Shown one piece after another: positions 10,523 through 21,546 of a stretch of 64,000 bases of DNA. Both the position numbers and the translations under genes were made by a program. Source of the DNA: Rhabditophanes sp. KR3021 (lineage: Eukaryota > Nematoda > Chromadorea > Rhabditida > Alloionematidae); the NCBI GenBank assembly GCA_963281155.1, contig CAUJLY010000004.1, forward strand, positions 6,076,001-6,140,000. Reading direction: 5' to 3'. The notes beneath the pieces are model-generated. The model saw nothing but the letters and a program-made list of their open reading frames with translations, was not told the origin of the DNA and did no database searches. How positions within the stretch are numbered: position 1 is the first letter of the stretch; the number at the start of each line of letters is the position of its first letter.

Positions 10523-13500
10523 ATGATTCAAATTTATTTCCTACTCGTTTTTTATATTCCTTTGGTAAGAGGAGCTCAAAAGGATATAGTTCAACGTAAT
10601 TTTGGTTATGGAGGTCAAATGTCTGTTAAAGCAAATCAGCCATCTGTAAATGATGCCATTGACTTTAAGCCTCCAAATGGCTTTAGGGAAGTGCCGAATT
10701 TCGGAATTCCAACAAACTCTGAGTTCAAATGGAGGAAAATGTTTGTAAATGATATAGGCCAGCCATTCACTTTTGACAACTCAAAGTTGATATATCCTGT
10801 TATGGTTGATAAACAAAATTTACCCGTAGTGTTAAGTCCAAAGGGGGAAGTTTTAGCAGGATTTTGTCAAACTTTACGACGTCCGAAGAAATTTGCATCT
10901 TTAAATGGCCCTTTTTACAAAGGATCATTTGATTTGGCATCTATTCGAAACAAATCATTTACCCATATTCCGAAATTTCACCGCGATGACGCCATCTCTC
11001 TAACCAAGCTGAAGGATTTTCATTCAAAAGTGGTTGGCAAAAGACTAAATGGGGTTAATTTAGGGAAAATTAACAAAAGCAACAAATTTAAAGTTGGGGC
11101 AATTAATTCCAAATTAAATGAAGTGGTTCCTCCAAAATATGTGATGCTTTCTTATGATAGGGGTGTAAAGATTGCAAAAAATAATGTGTATTGGCCAATC
11201 TACATCAATCCCTACTTTGCAACAGTTGCTTTGAATGAAAGAAACCAAGAAATACCTGTAGCATTTGATAATTTAGGTGTGGCTTACACCATAAATCCAG
11301 GTGGGTCAAAAAACCCCGGATTTAAGACAGTTAAAGGCCAGCGGATAAATGGGAATGTTACACGCAAAATGATTAACAAGTTTTTGGATATCCATGGTAT
11401 TGTAAATGACATCAATCGAATGAGTTCAGCATTTCCATCATATCACACAATTTCACGACCAAAGCAACCGAAACAGCCACCCCAAAAGCCTGCTACTGTA
11501 AAGTCAGCACAACCAACCGGCAAAGTTGTAGTTAAGGGTGTTACTACTAAAAAACCAAAAGTAAAAAGTGTACCACATAATTTTGGTCTGAACAGTTTGT
11601 TTAATATTCAAAGGCTAAATTTGAAAGTAATGACAGGAATGAACAAAAATACCGGAGGTAGTTATTAAAATTAAACGTAGGGGTGAAAATAATATTAAAA
11701 TTACTCATGCTGGTCATCTCATCATAGAACATCCTTTTAACTAAGATGTCAGCGACTGCACATGCGTTGATAGAATTGAGCAAGTAGGCATCAGGCATAG
11801 AGCATTTGCAATGATCCAGTTGGTGATCTGATGCTTGAGCCTTCCAGAAAGATAAACTCGACATTCTCAGCTGATTCTTTAGCAGGCGCGGGAAGCTTGA
11901 TATAGAGAACTTAGGGCGGATACACCAAACGTGTTATTTCATCTAATTCCTTTTTACAATAAACTTAGTTGTAACAAATGTATCCAGCCAACTCTTTGTT
12001 AATTCTAGACTTTTTTGATTGACAAATGTCTCAAACCAAAAATCACAGCTATTTCCTTCTTATTTTTTTTACGGTTTTTCTTTAAGTCACTTTTACCTCG
12101 CTTCCCTCCATAGTTTAACTGCAGTTGAGTGAATAGGTAACTGAAATAAGGAGGCAACATTTGTAAATGTTGGAAGTTAAATAACAATATAAATACATTA
12201 ATAACGACATCAGATTTGAAAGTTAATAATGTGCAAAATTCAAGAAATATTCTTTAAAAGGAAACCCTTCGTATATAGTTTTTTTAAAATGTGCACTTTA
12301 ATATGGAATAATAATATTTATTTAAAATACTGAAGGTCATAAAGTTAATATTGCAAGCAATCATGTCATGATACCTCAAATGGGAGCCAAGTTGAATGTA
12401 AATGTTGCGCGTTATTTTCCAATTTACATTAATGTAAGGCAGGAAGTTTATTCATTTGATGAGTAAGTTCTGAGCATCACAATAAATTGTGCTAAAAGTG
12501 TAACGTTATTCAATATTACTTAACTGTATTTGTCATTATTTGACATTGTTTTTAGTCACGGCAAACCCTACCAGATTATGTTTGATGCTAAAGGAGCACC
12601 ATGTGTAGTACAAAAAAATAAAGTGATTTTGCCTGGATACAAAATGGTTAAAGGACAATATATATTCTGTAATCCCAAAGATGTAATTAAGGTAAAAAAG
12701 ATACCGCTAACTCCGAGCCTTAGAAATCAAATTAAAAACATGTCTCCGAGTTTCCCGGGCTGGCACATGCTTTTTACGACACCAAAACCTAATCCAGTAA
12801 AACAAATTCCTGTAAAAGCACCGCCTACTAAAGCACCAATTAAAAAAGGGCCACCAACGAAAGCTCCTATCGCTAAAGGTTCTGGTAACATTGTTAATTC
12901 CATGAATCCTTTTGACGAACCAACTCCACCAAAGAAATTACCGAAAATTGTAATTACTGGTGTCAAAGCAAAGTCTAAAATACCACATAAGAAAAAAATT
13001 TTCAAGGTTCAAGATGGAACAAATGTTCCAATTAAAAAAGTAGTGTCTAAAAAAGTTAATAATACGACTAAGTTTAATATTAGACCTGTAAAAATAATTA
13101 CTCCGGAAGCTGAGCAAAAGCCCAAGGCAAAAGCACCAATCGATGAAGAGATTATAACGACTTCATCTACTAAACAACCTAGAAAAAAGACTACAACTTT
13201 AACTACAACTCCTGGATCCGATGTAAATGCAAAATCAACAATTCCTGGAACTACCGAACCCGAGAATGAGGAAGAAGAGGAAACAACAACGGAAATGCCT
13301 CTTACGACTGCGGTATCAGATTCAATCTCAACTACCTCATCTGTATCAACTGTAAAACGTACAAGAAGAACACGGAAACCTACTACACCAAGTACAACTA
13401 TTGAGCCAGATTATGAGGAAGAAACAGAACCATCTCCTCCTACTTCGACGATTGAACCGACTGTTGTTACACGAGGAACTATAAAAACATCTTTAACAAC

Positions 13501-15534
13501 TCCAGGTACGACGAGTGAACCAGCAGAAATTGAAGAGGGGAAAGAACCGTTCATACAAGAACAACTACTACAAAAAAAACCAGAAAGCAATCTACTACTG
13601 CTTCTCTCACAACAACCACTGAGCCGGAAAAAATTGAAGAAGAAGGCACAACAGCTTTGACCAGAAGAACAAGAAAGCCTACTACTGTACCTACTTCAAC
13701 CAAAGCTAACGAAAGCCCAACATCTACAACCACAGAGCCAGATTATTATAGCGAGGAAATCGAAGAAACTGCTTCCACTAAAAGATTTCGTAAAACTACG
13801 ATTTCTGACCATATTGATACCGGAGAAAGTACAACAGCTGAAGTACCAGTTAGTGAAGAAGAGCAGTCTTCAACTACCAGGAGAAGTAGAACTAAATTGG
13901 CAACAACAGCTAAACCACCATCCATTAAGCCAAATAAAGATGGGTTAGGAATAGATTGGAATGAAATAGATATCAACGCTGCTTCTGGTTTAGGTTTGAT
14001 TAGTAAAGGATTAAAGAATAAAATTCCACCTGGAAATGTTCTGGTACCAAAAAAAGGAACACAAATTGGTGAGGAGGATGGTTATTACCCTATTTATTAT
14101 TCAACGAAAGACAAGCACCTTTATACGTATGATGAGTAAGTTATTTAGATTTTAATTGATTTAACTATTTTTCAGTAACAACAAAAGATACAAAGTACAT
14201 TTAGACGAAGATGAGATACCTTTCACATTAAAAGACGGAATTGTTTCTCCTGGATACACACTAACTAATGGAATTCCAAAGTTCGGTAAGAAGACAAATA
14301 AGGAAAATGTCAATGTGAATGTCAATATTACTATCATTATTGACGAAATATCTAAATTATCTCCAAAAGATCCTTCCTTTATTTCTATCTATGACAAGAA
14401 AGAGACTGAAGAGTTGGTTGATTATAGTTTTGGACGTGGTGTCAACTTGGCTAGTTTAGATATGCATAAAGCAACTGGGATGGATAATATTAATGCTGGG
14501 AAAGGTATTAATGTGAAGCCTGGGTACATAATGATACCTCATTATGGGATCAATTATGAAGGCAAAATACATCCTGGCTACATCGATAAGAAAGGAAATC
14601 CTGTCATGTTTAATGAGTAAGTCAAAGAATATTTAGAAACTCTTTTTAGCAAATATTTAGTAACGGAAGGGAAATCGAAATTTTCCTAACATCAGACGGA
14701 AAGCCTGTGACAGTAAATGAAAAAGGAGAAACATTTTATGGGTTCATTGAAAATGAGGATGGAACTCCAGAATGGGGAAAGATAGGAGCCTCGTTTGCTA
14801 AAGAATGCATTGACGTTGAAGCAATGTTGAAAGAAATTGAAGCGTTGGGTCCATCATCTCCAGCGTATTACTTTATTTATGACAGCGATGGTCCTGATTC
14901 TATTAAGAAGCCGAAATCAGCAAATGTTCAAAAAGTGATTACTTTAAAAAATAATACAAACGTAATTTTGGGATCTGGTTTAAATTGGGATAATATTGAT
15001 AAAAGAAGGGCTAAAGGATTAGAAGATATAAATGCTGGTTTTGCTGTAGATATCCCAGAAGGCATGGTTGTCGTACCAGAAATTGCCGTTCAGTTAGATA
15101 ACGAAAATAAGCGTTACCATGTTGTCTTAATTGATTCTGTTGGAAATATGGGAGCTATAAATGAGTAAGTTCAATTAGACAACATAATTATCTTACTATT
15201 TTTTAGTAATGGCGAATTTGAGCCAGTTTATGTCAATGAATTAGGTATTCCTGCCACCAAAAATGGGGAAGGTCGCTTCGTGCCAGGTTTGAAACGAATG
15301 GGTCATAATGTTGTTCGTGGTAGTAGCGACGAGGATTTCAAAACCGTTAAAAAAGATCCATTTACTGTGGCTCAAGCAAATTTTGATCTGGGAGAAGACA
15401 ATATAGGATATTACACAATCACAAAACCAGTTCCAAATAAAGGACTAGCAATATCTTCTATTGATATTGAATTCGGTCTAGGGATAAAGTGGAAACAATT
15501 TGATTTGGAAAATAGCATTGGCTTAGGAAAGTGA
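10523..15534 (+). CDS. Large modular secreted repeat protein, 5' part
   Basis: Exons: 10523-11657, 12345-12462, 12556-14135, 14176-14616, 14661-15164 and 15207-15534. The ATG at 10523 opens a signal peptide (MIQIYFLLVFYIPLVRG). The protein is a chain of related modules of about 120-160 residues, each with an (I/V)PPGYVMIP..G start, an aromatic Y.PIY block, a FDDNG turn, a D..G.P and PGY segment and an ending like PSYYTI. Modules are joined by motifs such as GLNWDNID..RA.GLEDINAG. Exon 3 also carries a Thr/Glu-rich mucin-like spacer (about 13130-13910). Introns after 12462, 14135, 14616 and 15164 all split the same GA^T Asp codon of the FDDNG turn. The frame breaks near 13540, and the part ends at TGA 15532-15534 although the same module pattern resumes at 17039. 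I do not recognise the family; it may be an extracellular matrix or cuticle component. Confidence 0.75.
11665..12310 (-). mobile_element. Degenerate transposon copy filling an intron
   Basis: The 687-bp intron 11658-12344 is almost entirely made of a sequence related to 55055-56735. The 22 bases at 12181-12202 are identical to 56605-56626, and similarity extends over about 200 bp around them. The other end shares TTATTAAAATTAAAC (near 11662 and 55057) and a minus-strand coding block with the motif CSMPDAYLLNSINACAVADI. A basic N-terminal-like segment (NYGGKRGKSDLKK) is also on the minus strand. It is an internally deleted copy, antisense to the host gene, with ends close to both splice sites. 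Terminal inverted repeats and target duplications are not clear to me. Confidence 0.65.
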
Positions 15535-17038
15535 AGTTTATTGAAAATATAAGTTCAAATATTTAAAAAAAGTTAGAATATGAAATACCATTAGCATAGA
15601 AAATTTCATCAAGAATAAGATCTGCAACTTGACTGTTCATTTCGGGAAAAAGTATCCTACTTCATCTAAAACGGCTTTCCAGAGTCCTTGTTGCTGATTT
15701 GCGATCTATAGCGTTCATTCGAACACACTTAATGCTTTTTTCCACCTCCTTTGACTTTTACCATTTTCTCAAAACAATAATTTCCCTATTTTTCAATGTC
15801 TCATCCAAAAGCACTTTATTGAAAACGGCTTTTTTAGCGTAAAACACTAGTTCCAATTTAAGCGCAGCATTGAACAATTGTGTGTAAGTATTTATTCTGT
15901 TATCAAAATCTGTGGTTTCGTCAACGCAAAATTAAATACTCTTATCAATTCATTCTTCAAAAAATTCACTAATACTTTACTCTTTTCCTTTGCTGTAGCT
16001 TCATCTTCAAGTTGTTTTATTCTTAGCCTTGTAGCAAGCATATTTGATTTTAACTGCGAGCAAATAAAGAGGCTAAAATTATGTGCCCCAACAAACACTT
16101 CTTTGCAATGAAGGCATATTAACTCGCCCTTTTGTAATTCCCTACTGGTTTGTCAGAATGGGAAGCAGCAATTAAATTTGAAAATTCACTTTTGTCCAGA
16201 GACATAACAATTCTTTCAGCAATTGAAATGTAATCAACTTTCCTATTTGCTCCTCTACTAACAAAACGTGTGATATTGCCAATCTAACATTATCACAATC
16301 TTTCTCAACACGCTCAAACATTGTTCCACTATTTGTTTCAAGAACGTCTTTCATTAACTGTTTCCGAAACAACAAGCACATCAAATCTTTCATATAAGAG
16401 TCTTCTTATAGTTTCTCTAGCAATCTGTCTTAAACCTTTGTGTACCAAAATACTGAGTCTCAGCCAAGTTTATAGTTTTAACCAATTCTTTCCACTAGCC
16501 ACTTCTAATTGGTCTAAAACAAAATATGAATTACAATAATAGTTGCTTCAAACTTGCCAACTGATTTGTGTCCCTATTGTGTTGAACATTACAGTCTCCA
16601 GCAGCCATATGTCGCTTCCTCCATCAGCTATTTGAACTTGATCTAAAAAAAATGATTGCCACAAGATAATTAGCTTCAAACTTATCAACTTCGACATTCT
16701 TTCTTCTCATTGTTTGAGTGAGACTCCCATTGTCAGTGCGAGCTACCTTCTCCCTCATGTTCATGTTTGTACTCTTAACAGATGATGTTAAATCATGGTC
16801 TCGTTTCAGTGAGACTTTAATTTTTATCCACCATATTAGATTAAAAACCCCTAATCAGAGACGGTGCTAAACACTAAAATAATATTAGAAAATAAGAATT
16901 TGATCATAATATCGCCATGACGCGTACATAGTTTTAGCTAATATCTTAAGATACAAAATCTAAAGCAGAGCCTCACTATTTAAGTAATAAAAAGATGTGA
17001 TCTCTTTTATGAAAATATTTAATCTATAATTGGTTTAG
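15535..17038 (-). mobile_element. Transposon-derived remnant between the two halves of the modular gene
   Basis: About 1.5 kb between host coding segments carries broken minus-strand coding sequence: a zinc-finger-like stretch near 16048-16118 (ELICLHCKEVF) followed by a coiled-coil-like ATRLRIKQLEDEATAKEK, and a second frame at 16172-16393. The CxxC-x12 layout resembles the finger-like motifs in the inserts at 49.4-50.9 kb and 55.0-56.7 kb, suggesting related elements, perhaps hAT-like transposons with a CGBP1-type finger. The frames are interrupted, so the element is dead. Its edges cannot be fixed from this copy alone. Confidence 0.5.
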
Positions 17039-18517
17039 GACAAGTTGATTCCGTATTTCAAGAAGACATTCCTGATATTGAAACTGGGTAAATTTAAAAG
17101 ATTACTGTATATAATAGGAGTTTTAGATGGGTTCTTGTTCCGAATATGGGTGTCAAAACTAGACCTGATGATGAATATTACTGGCCTGTATTTATGGACA
17201 TAAAGTAATAATTATCTATTGTATTTAAATTAAAACAATTTCAGTGGACATGTCTCTGCGTTCGATGGCGATAATGAAATGCTGGATGTTTTATTTGACT
17301 CCAATGACTGCCCAATTGCAGTTTCTTCAACCACTGAAAAATATTTCATGGGTTACAAGCAAGTCAATGAATCTTACTATTACGCAAACTCGACAGATAA
17401 TTTTGTGCTAAAAAAGTTAAATATCGTCAATGTTATTGCAGATATCGAAAATTTAGGAATTTATTTTATTGGATATTATACAATTCACAACCCAGAGCCA
17501 GGTGTTGCCATCTCCAAAACACTTGTCTCAACAAAACCAAAAGAAAAGGAAGAAGAAGTTATCATGGGAACTGGCTTCGATTTGAGCAAGTACAACTTTG
17601 AGGATGCCGAATTCTTGGGAAACATCACAGAAGGTTTGGATGTAACTATCCCCCCTGGTTATGTTATTAAGACAAATATGGGCATCAAGATTACTGAGGA
17701 TGGAGGGTATAGGTTTGTTTATGTGAATACAAACAATAATACCCTGCATACATTTGACGATGATGGGGGTATTTTTAACGTAGCTTTGGATAAAAATGGA
17801 GCGCCAATTGTCAAGGATGCCGATGGAAATCTACATGATGGATATAAAGATGTTAATGGAACTATAGTTTATTCGAAAGTTAGTAAAATGAATTATGATT
17901 TCACAGTTACTATTAATATTACTATTGTAATCGAAGAAATTAAGGCATTGTCAAGAATGCATCCGTCATATTATACTATCTTCAGAACAGATGAAGTTCC
18001 ATTCCCAAAAAGAGAAGACAATGACGATGATTTTATTGAATCGGATTCAACTGGCACAATACTAGTTGATTCGGAATATGCCATTATTCCCTCATGCTTT
18101 TGCAAAATGGAACCCGATGAAGAAATGTACTTCCCGTGTGTTGTAACAAAAGAAAACAATGCAAAGTGTTATACGTCTGCGGGGGATAAGCCTGATTTAG
18201 TATTTGACTCTCAAGAGGCCCCATTAACTGTTGTTGGGGATGCAAAGTTGCCCGGCTTTATTATTATTAATGAGGTAGAAATCTATGGAAACCTAACATC
18301 TATTCATAAGAGCAAGATATTTGACTATAAACAATACAATGATATACCGATCATTGAACCGGAGGAAATCAAAAGTGAGTCTCCAAACGCAACCGATGAA
18401 GAATCAACTAATATGGAAGAGCCTGCTGAAGAAGATGGAATACCTGACGAATATGAGGATGATGATACACCACCACCTACTGAAGACCAATTTTTCGATA
18501 ATTTACTCGTTGATTAA
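17039..18517 (+). CDS. Large modular secreted repeat protein, 3' part
   Basis: Exons 17039-17087, 17127-17204 and 17245-18517 (introns 39 and 40 bp) continue the module series: IETGWVLVPNMGVK, YYWPVFMDINGHVSAFD, a second module starting IPPGYVIKTNMGIKITEDGG, and a divergent last one (IIPSCFCKMEPDEEMYF), ending in a very acidic tail (EPAEEDGIPDEYEDDD). The intron after 17204 splits the codon equivalent to the conserved FDDNG intron site, whereas the following module has lost that intron. There is no start codon or signal peptide here, and the first acceptor (17037-17038) leaves phase 1, which the canonical ends of the preceding exon cannot supply. It is most likely the rest of the gene starting at 10523, interrupted by the insert, but it could be a severed or separately spliced part. 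Confidence 0.7.
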
Positions 18518-18614
18518 ATTTATACATTTATTAAAACATTTTGTAATCAAAGGAATAGTTAAAATATGTCTGTTATTTTCTAAAAAAATAACTCTTTAAT
18601 ATTAAAAAGACTTA

Positions 18615-21546
18615 TTACTTGCTAATCCAATTAATAATCCTTCTTGACCTTGATATTGTGTTTTCATTGCCTCTCTGGAAATTTGATTCCAGAGTAAGAC
18701 TGTTGTTCTCAGATGGTTCTTCTAACCTTCCTAGTATGTCCATAATGATAGTTGTGGTGGAGTCCTTTTCATTCATCAACGTTTTAAGTTCTTTGATTAA
18801 TTTAGCCTCTTCGTTTGATTTTTCATCGCACTTGTATTCAGCAATACTGGCTCCTACCAATTCAATGGACTTCTGAATCTTTATTATACTTTCGTTTGTT
18901 TCTCTTAAGTTGGCTAGTGAATTGTAGTAGTCAAGTTTCAACATTAAAGTCTCAATTTCCTCAGCATAAGCCAGCTTTTGTTGAATAAATTGGCTTTCCT
19001 CTGTGCTGCTTTTTTGAAGTGTTGGTAATTTGGAATTTAATTGGTCTTTCAATTTTTGGATGTCATTGACTCTTTCCTGGATAATATGTTGTTCGGTAGA
19101 TGCTTTATTTGGATTTGCTAAATCTATTTCCCACTTGTTTTTCAGCTTACGTGTCGGAGTTTCGTGAGGACTTAATCTTCTTATCTCACTACCCGGTGTG
19201 CCTTGTGAAAATAGATGTGATGGTGCTATCTAAAAATAAATGTTAATTAACACCAATATTAATGAATATATAGATCTATATAAACGTGGGGAACAAACAC
19301 AATACCGTTGGGAAGTTTGTAAGGTTGGTGATCGAATTTTTGCTCAAGAAAGAAGAGAAACTTCCTGCGAGTTCTTGGCCCCTCATACTGCCATATCGTT
19401 TCATTCTCTCAATATTATCAAAAATACCATTTGACTCGACGTCATTGTTAATAGAAGACTGGGATGAATAACGTGATTGTGACTGACTTCGAGGGTAAGG
19501 TTTATATACATTCTTAGAAATATTCTAAATAGAGTTACAAAAGCACACGACAGTATATACAACACTTACCTCTATACTGCCGTTAACTGAACTTTTTCTT
19601 GAAGGTCTAGCACATGCCGGAATTATTGGTGTGTCGGCTAAAATTAAATAAAATAATATTGACCTCAATTAAACTTACAAATAGCTTTTCTAGTCACATT
19701 TGGAGAAGGTATGACCTTGTTAAACTTTCTAAATGTCATATCCGTTTGATTTAAAGCTACAAACACAGAACAACATTAATTTAAGACACGTATCAACTTA
19801 CATAATTTTCTCAAGTCAGTTTGTGATCCCCCAAAAGAACCCGTAGTTGATCGAATGCTTCCAGTTCTGTTTAATTTGTTAGACGGGAGAGTGGCGGCTG
19901 AAGGCGATGAATCACTTGCTTGAGACAATAGGTTCCTAACTTCTTGTTGGTATTTGGCCCTCTTGTCGTCATCATCAAGTTCTGTAGCTAGCAAAGCAGC
20001 TTGCTCGAGCATTTTCTTAGCTTTTTCCTTTTGGTCTTGACCATTCGAAGAGATTTTGTACAAATTTATATCACCAGCTAGATTCTTCTTCTTTTTAGAA
20101 CCATTACTATCACTTCTTGTAAACTTGAAATCATCACTATTCTTAATCTCACTAATCTTTTGACTTTCTTTATTTTTCCTCTGAGCTTCATTAAAGTTAT
20201 CAATTAACTGAAGTTCACTATCTGAATGCTTAAAGATATCGGAAAAACGGTGGTCACTTTTCCTTTTCTTTAAAGTTGAAATTGCGTCAATCGAATCATC
20301 ACTTATTTGGTTAGCATCTTTTTGCAAGGCATACTTCAAATTTGCCAAATATTCCTTCATTTTGCCCTGTTCAACTCCAGACACCCACACAACTTCAGTA
20401 ATTAGACGCTTAACATTTAGTACTTCTCCTGCACTATATCCCTTTAAAACATTGGCTTTTTGGCCGTCACTTCGATTGTAAAAATGGATGTCATCGAAGT
20501 TGCCTATTAAGTCTGGCCTGTATGCGTGAATTATGGCACACAACACAACCCCACTCTTTAAATCTTTCGGCAGTTTACTACCGTCCTTACTTCTATACGA
20601 TTCAATTACTCTTCTTGTCCATGCATTTAGCTCTTCGTTTTCGACATATTTCACCTCACATTTGACGTCCTCTTCAACAGGTGCAATTACATTCACTTTT
20701 TCATTTCTCAATATGACGGTATCTTGAATTGGAGGTTGGATAGGATTGTTTATTACCTCAATAGGTTCTAAGGTTGGTTGAGGTGGTGATGGCTTCATTA
20801 TTGTTATGGAAGGAGCGCTTTTTACCTCAATTGGTTTTTGGCTATATTCTTTGATAACTTCATTGCTTCCTATCTTTATTTCTTCCTTTTGGCTTATTTT
20901 GGCAGAACTTTCTATAGCTATAGGAATTCTTTCTAATTCTTCGGCTACACTATTTTGCCTACTAGACCCAAAAGACAATACGCTATTCCTATCTCCTTCT
21001 GTAGAAGTTGAGCCATCCAATATCTTTGGTTCAATTTGTAACTTTAAATATCCAGTTTCAAGAAATGAATCTAACGGCTTTAGTTTTAAATTAATCTCAT
21101 ATCGCTGGTCGAGAAAATGACGCATGTTCAAAGGACACGCAGCCAGTGCTTTCTTTTTGTTTCTGTTCAATATTTCGTAAACAACTATTACCCATTTCTA
21201 AAATGAATTGTTTTATTAATAGTATATTTAAGACGACCAAACATACTTTATCACAAAATTCATTTGTTTTCCTATCCCTGTAAAAAGTAGTTTCAAATCT
21301 AACAGGATCTACCAAAGAATCTGGCCAAGCTATTAGTCCTCGAGATAAGTCCACTTGTCCAGGATCGATGGTCCTATTGCTACATTGATACATTCTGTTG
21401 CCATGTTCTATTGCCACACAAACAACTGCCTTTGGTTCGGCAGGCCACTTGGTGGCATGTTGCAAGAATAACTCTGTGCATTTAAACGTAAAACGGCACT
21501 TGGTAGCTGTAGATTTGTCCCTCCGAATTTTTTTAACTACATTCAT
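18615..21546 (-). CDS. ehbp-1: EH domain-binding protein 1 homologue (NT-C2, CH, bMERB)
   Basis: Six exons: 21247-21546, 19802-21197, 19679-19756, 19570-19637, 19306-19524 and 18615-19229, with introns of 41-76 bp and consistent phases; product about 891 residues. The N-terminus (residues 1 to about 165) matches the NT-C2 domain of EHBP1. A calponin-homology domain sits at about 288-395 (ELNAWTRRVIESYRS, then SGVVLCAIIHAYRPDLI). The C-terminal ~180 residues are a coiled-coil bMERB Rab-binding domain (WEIDLANPN, HIIQERVNDIQKLKDQ, ELKTLMNEKD). EHBP1 proteins link RAB-10 and EHD/RME-1 to actin during endocytic recycling. I chose the internal ATG at 21544-21546 because the frame upstream has only a non-ATG start. 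It converges with the modular gene, 97 bp away. Confidence 0.9.

Noticed and set aside
12727..13005. Minus-strand hydrophobic frame inside the modular gene
   Set aside because: Antisense shadow of Lys/Pro-rich repeats; the plus strand explains the sequence.
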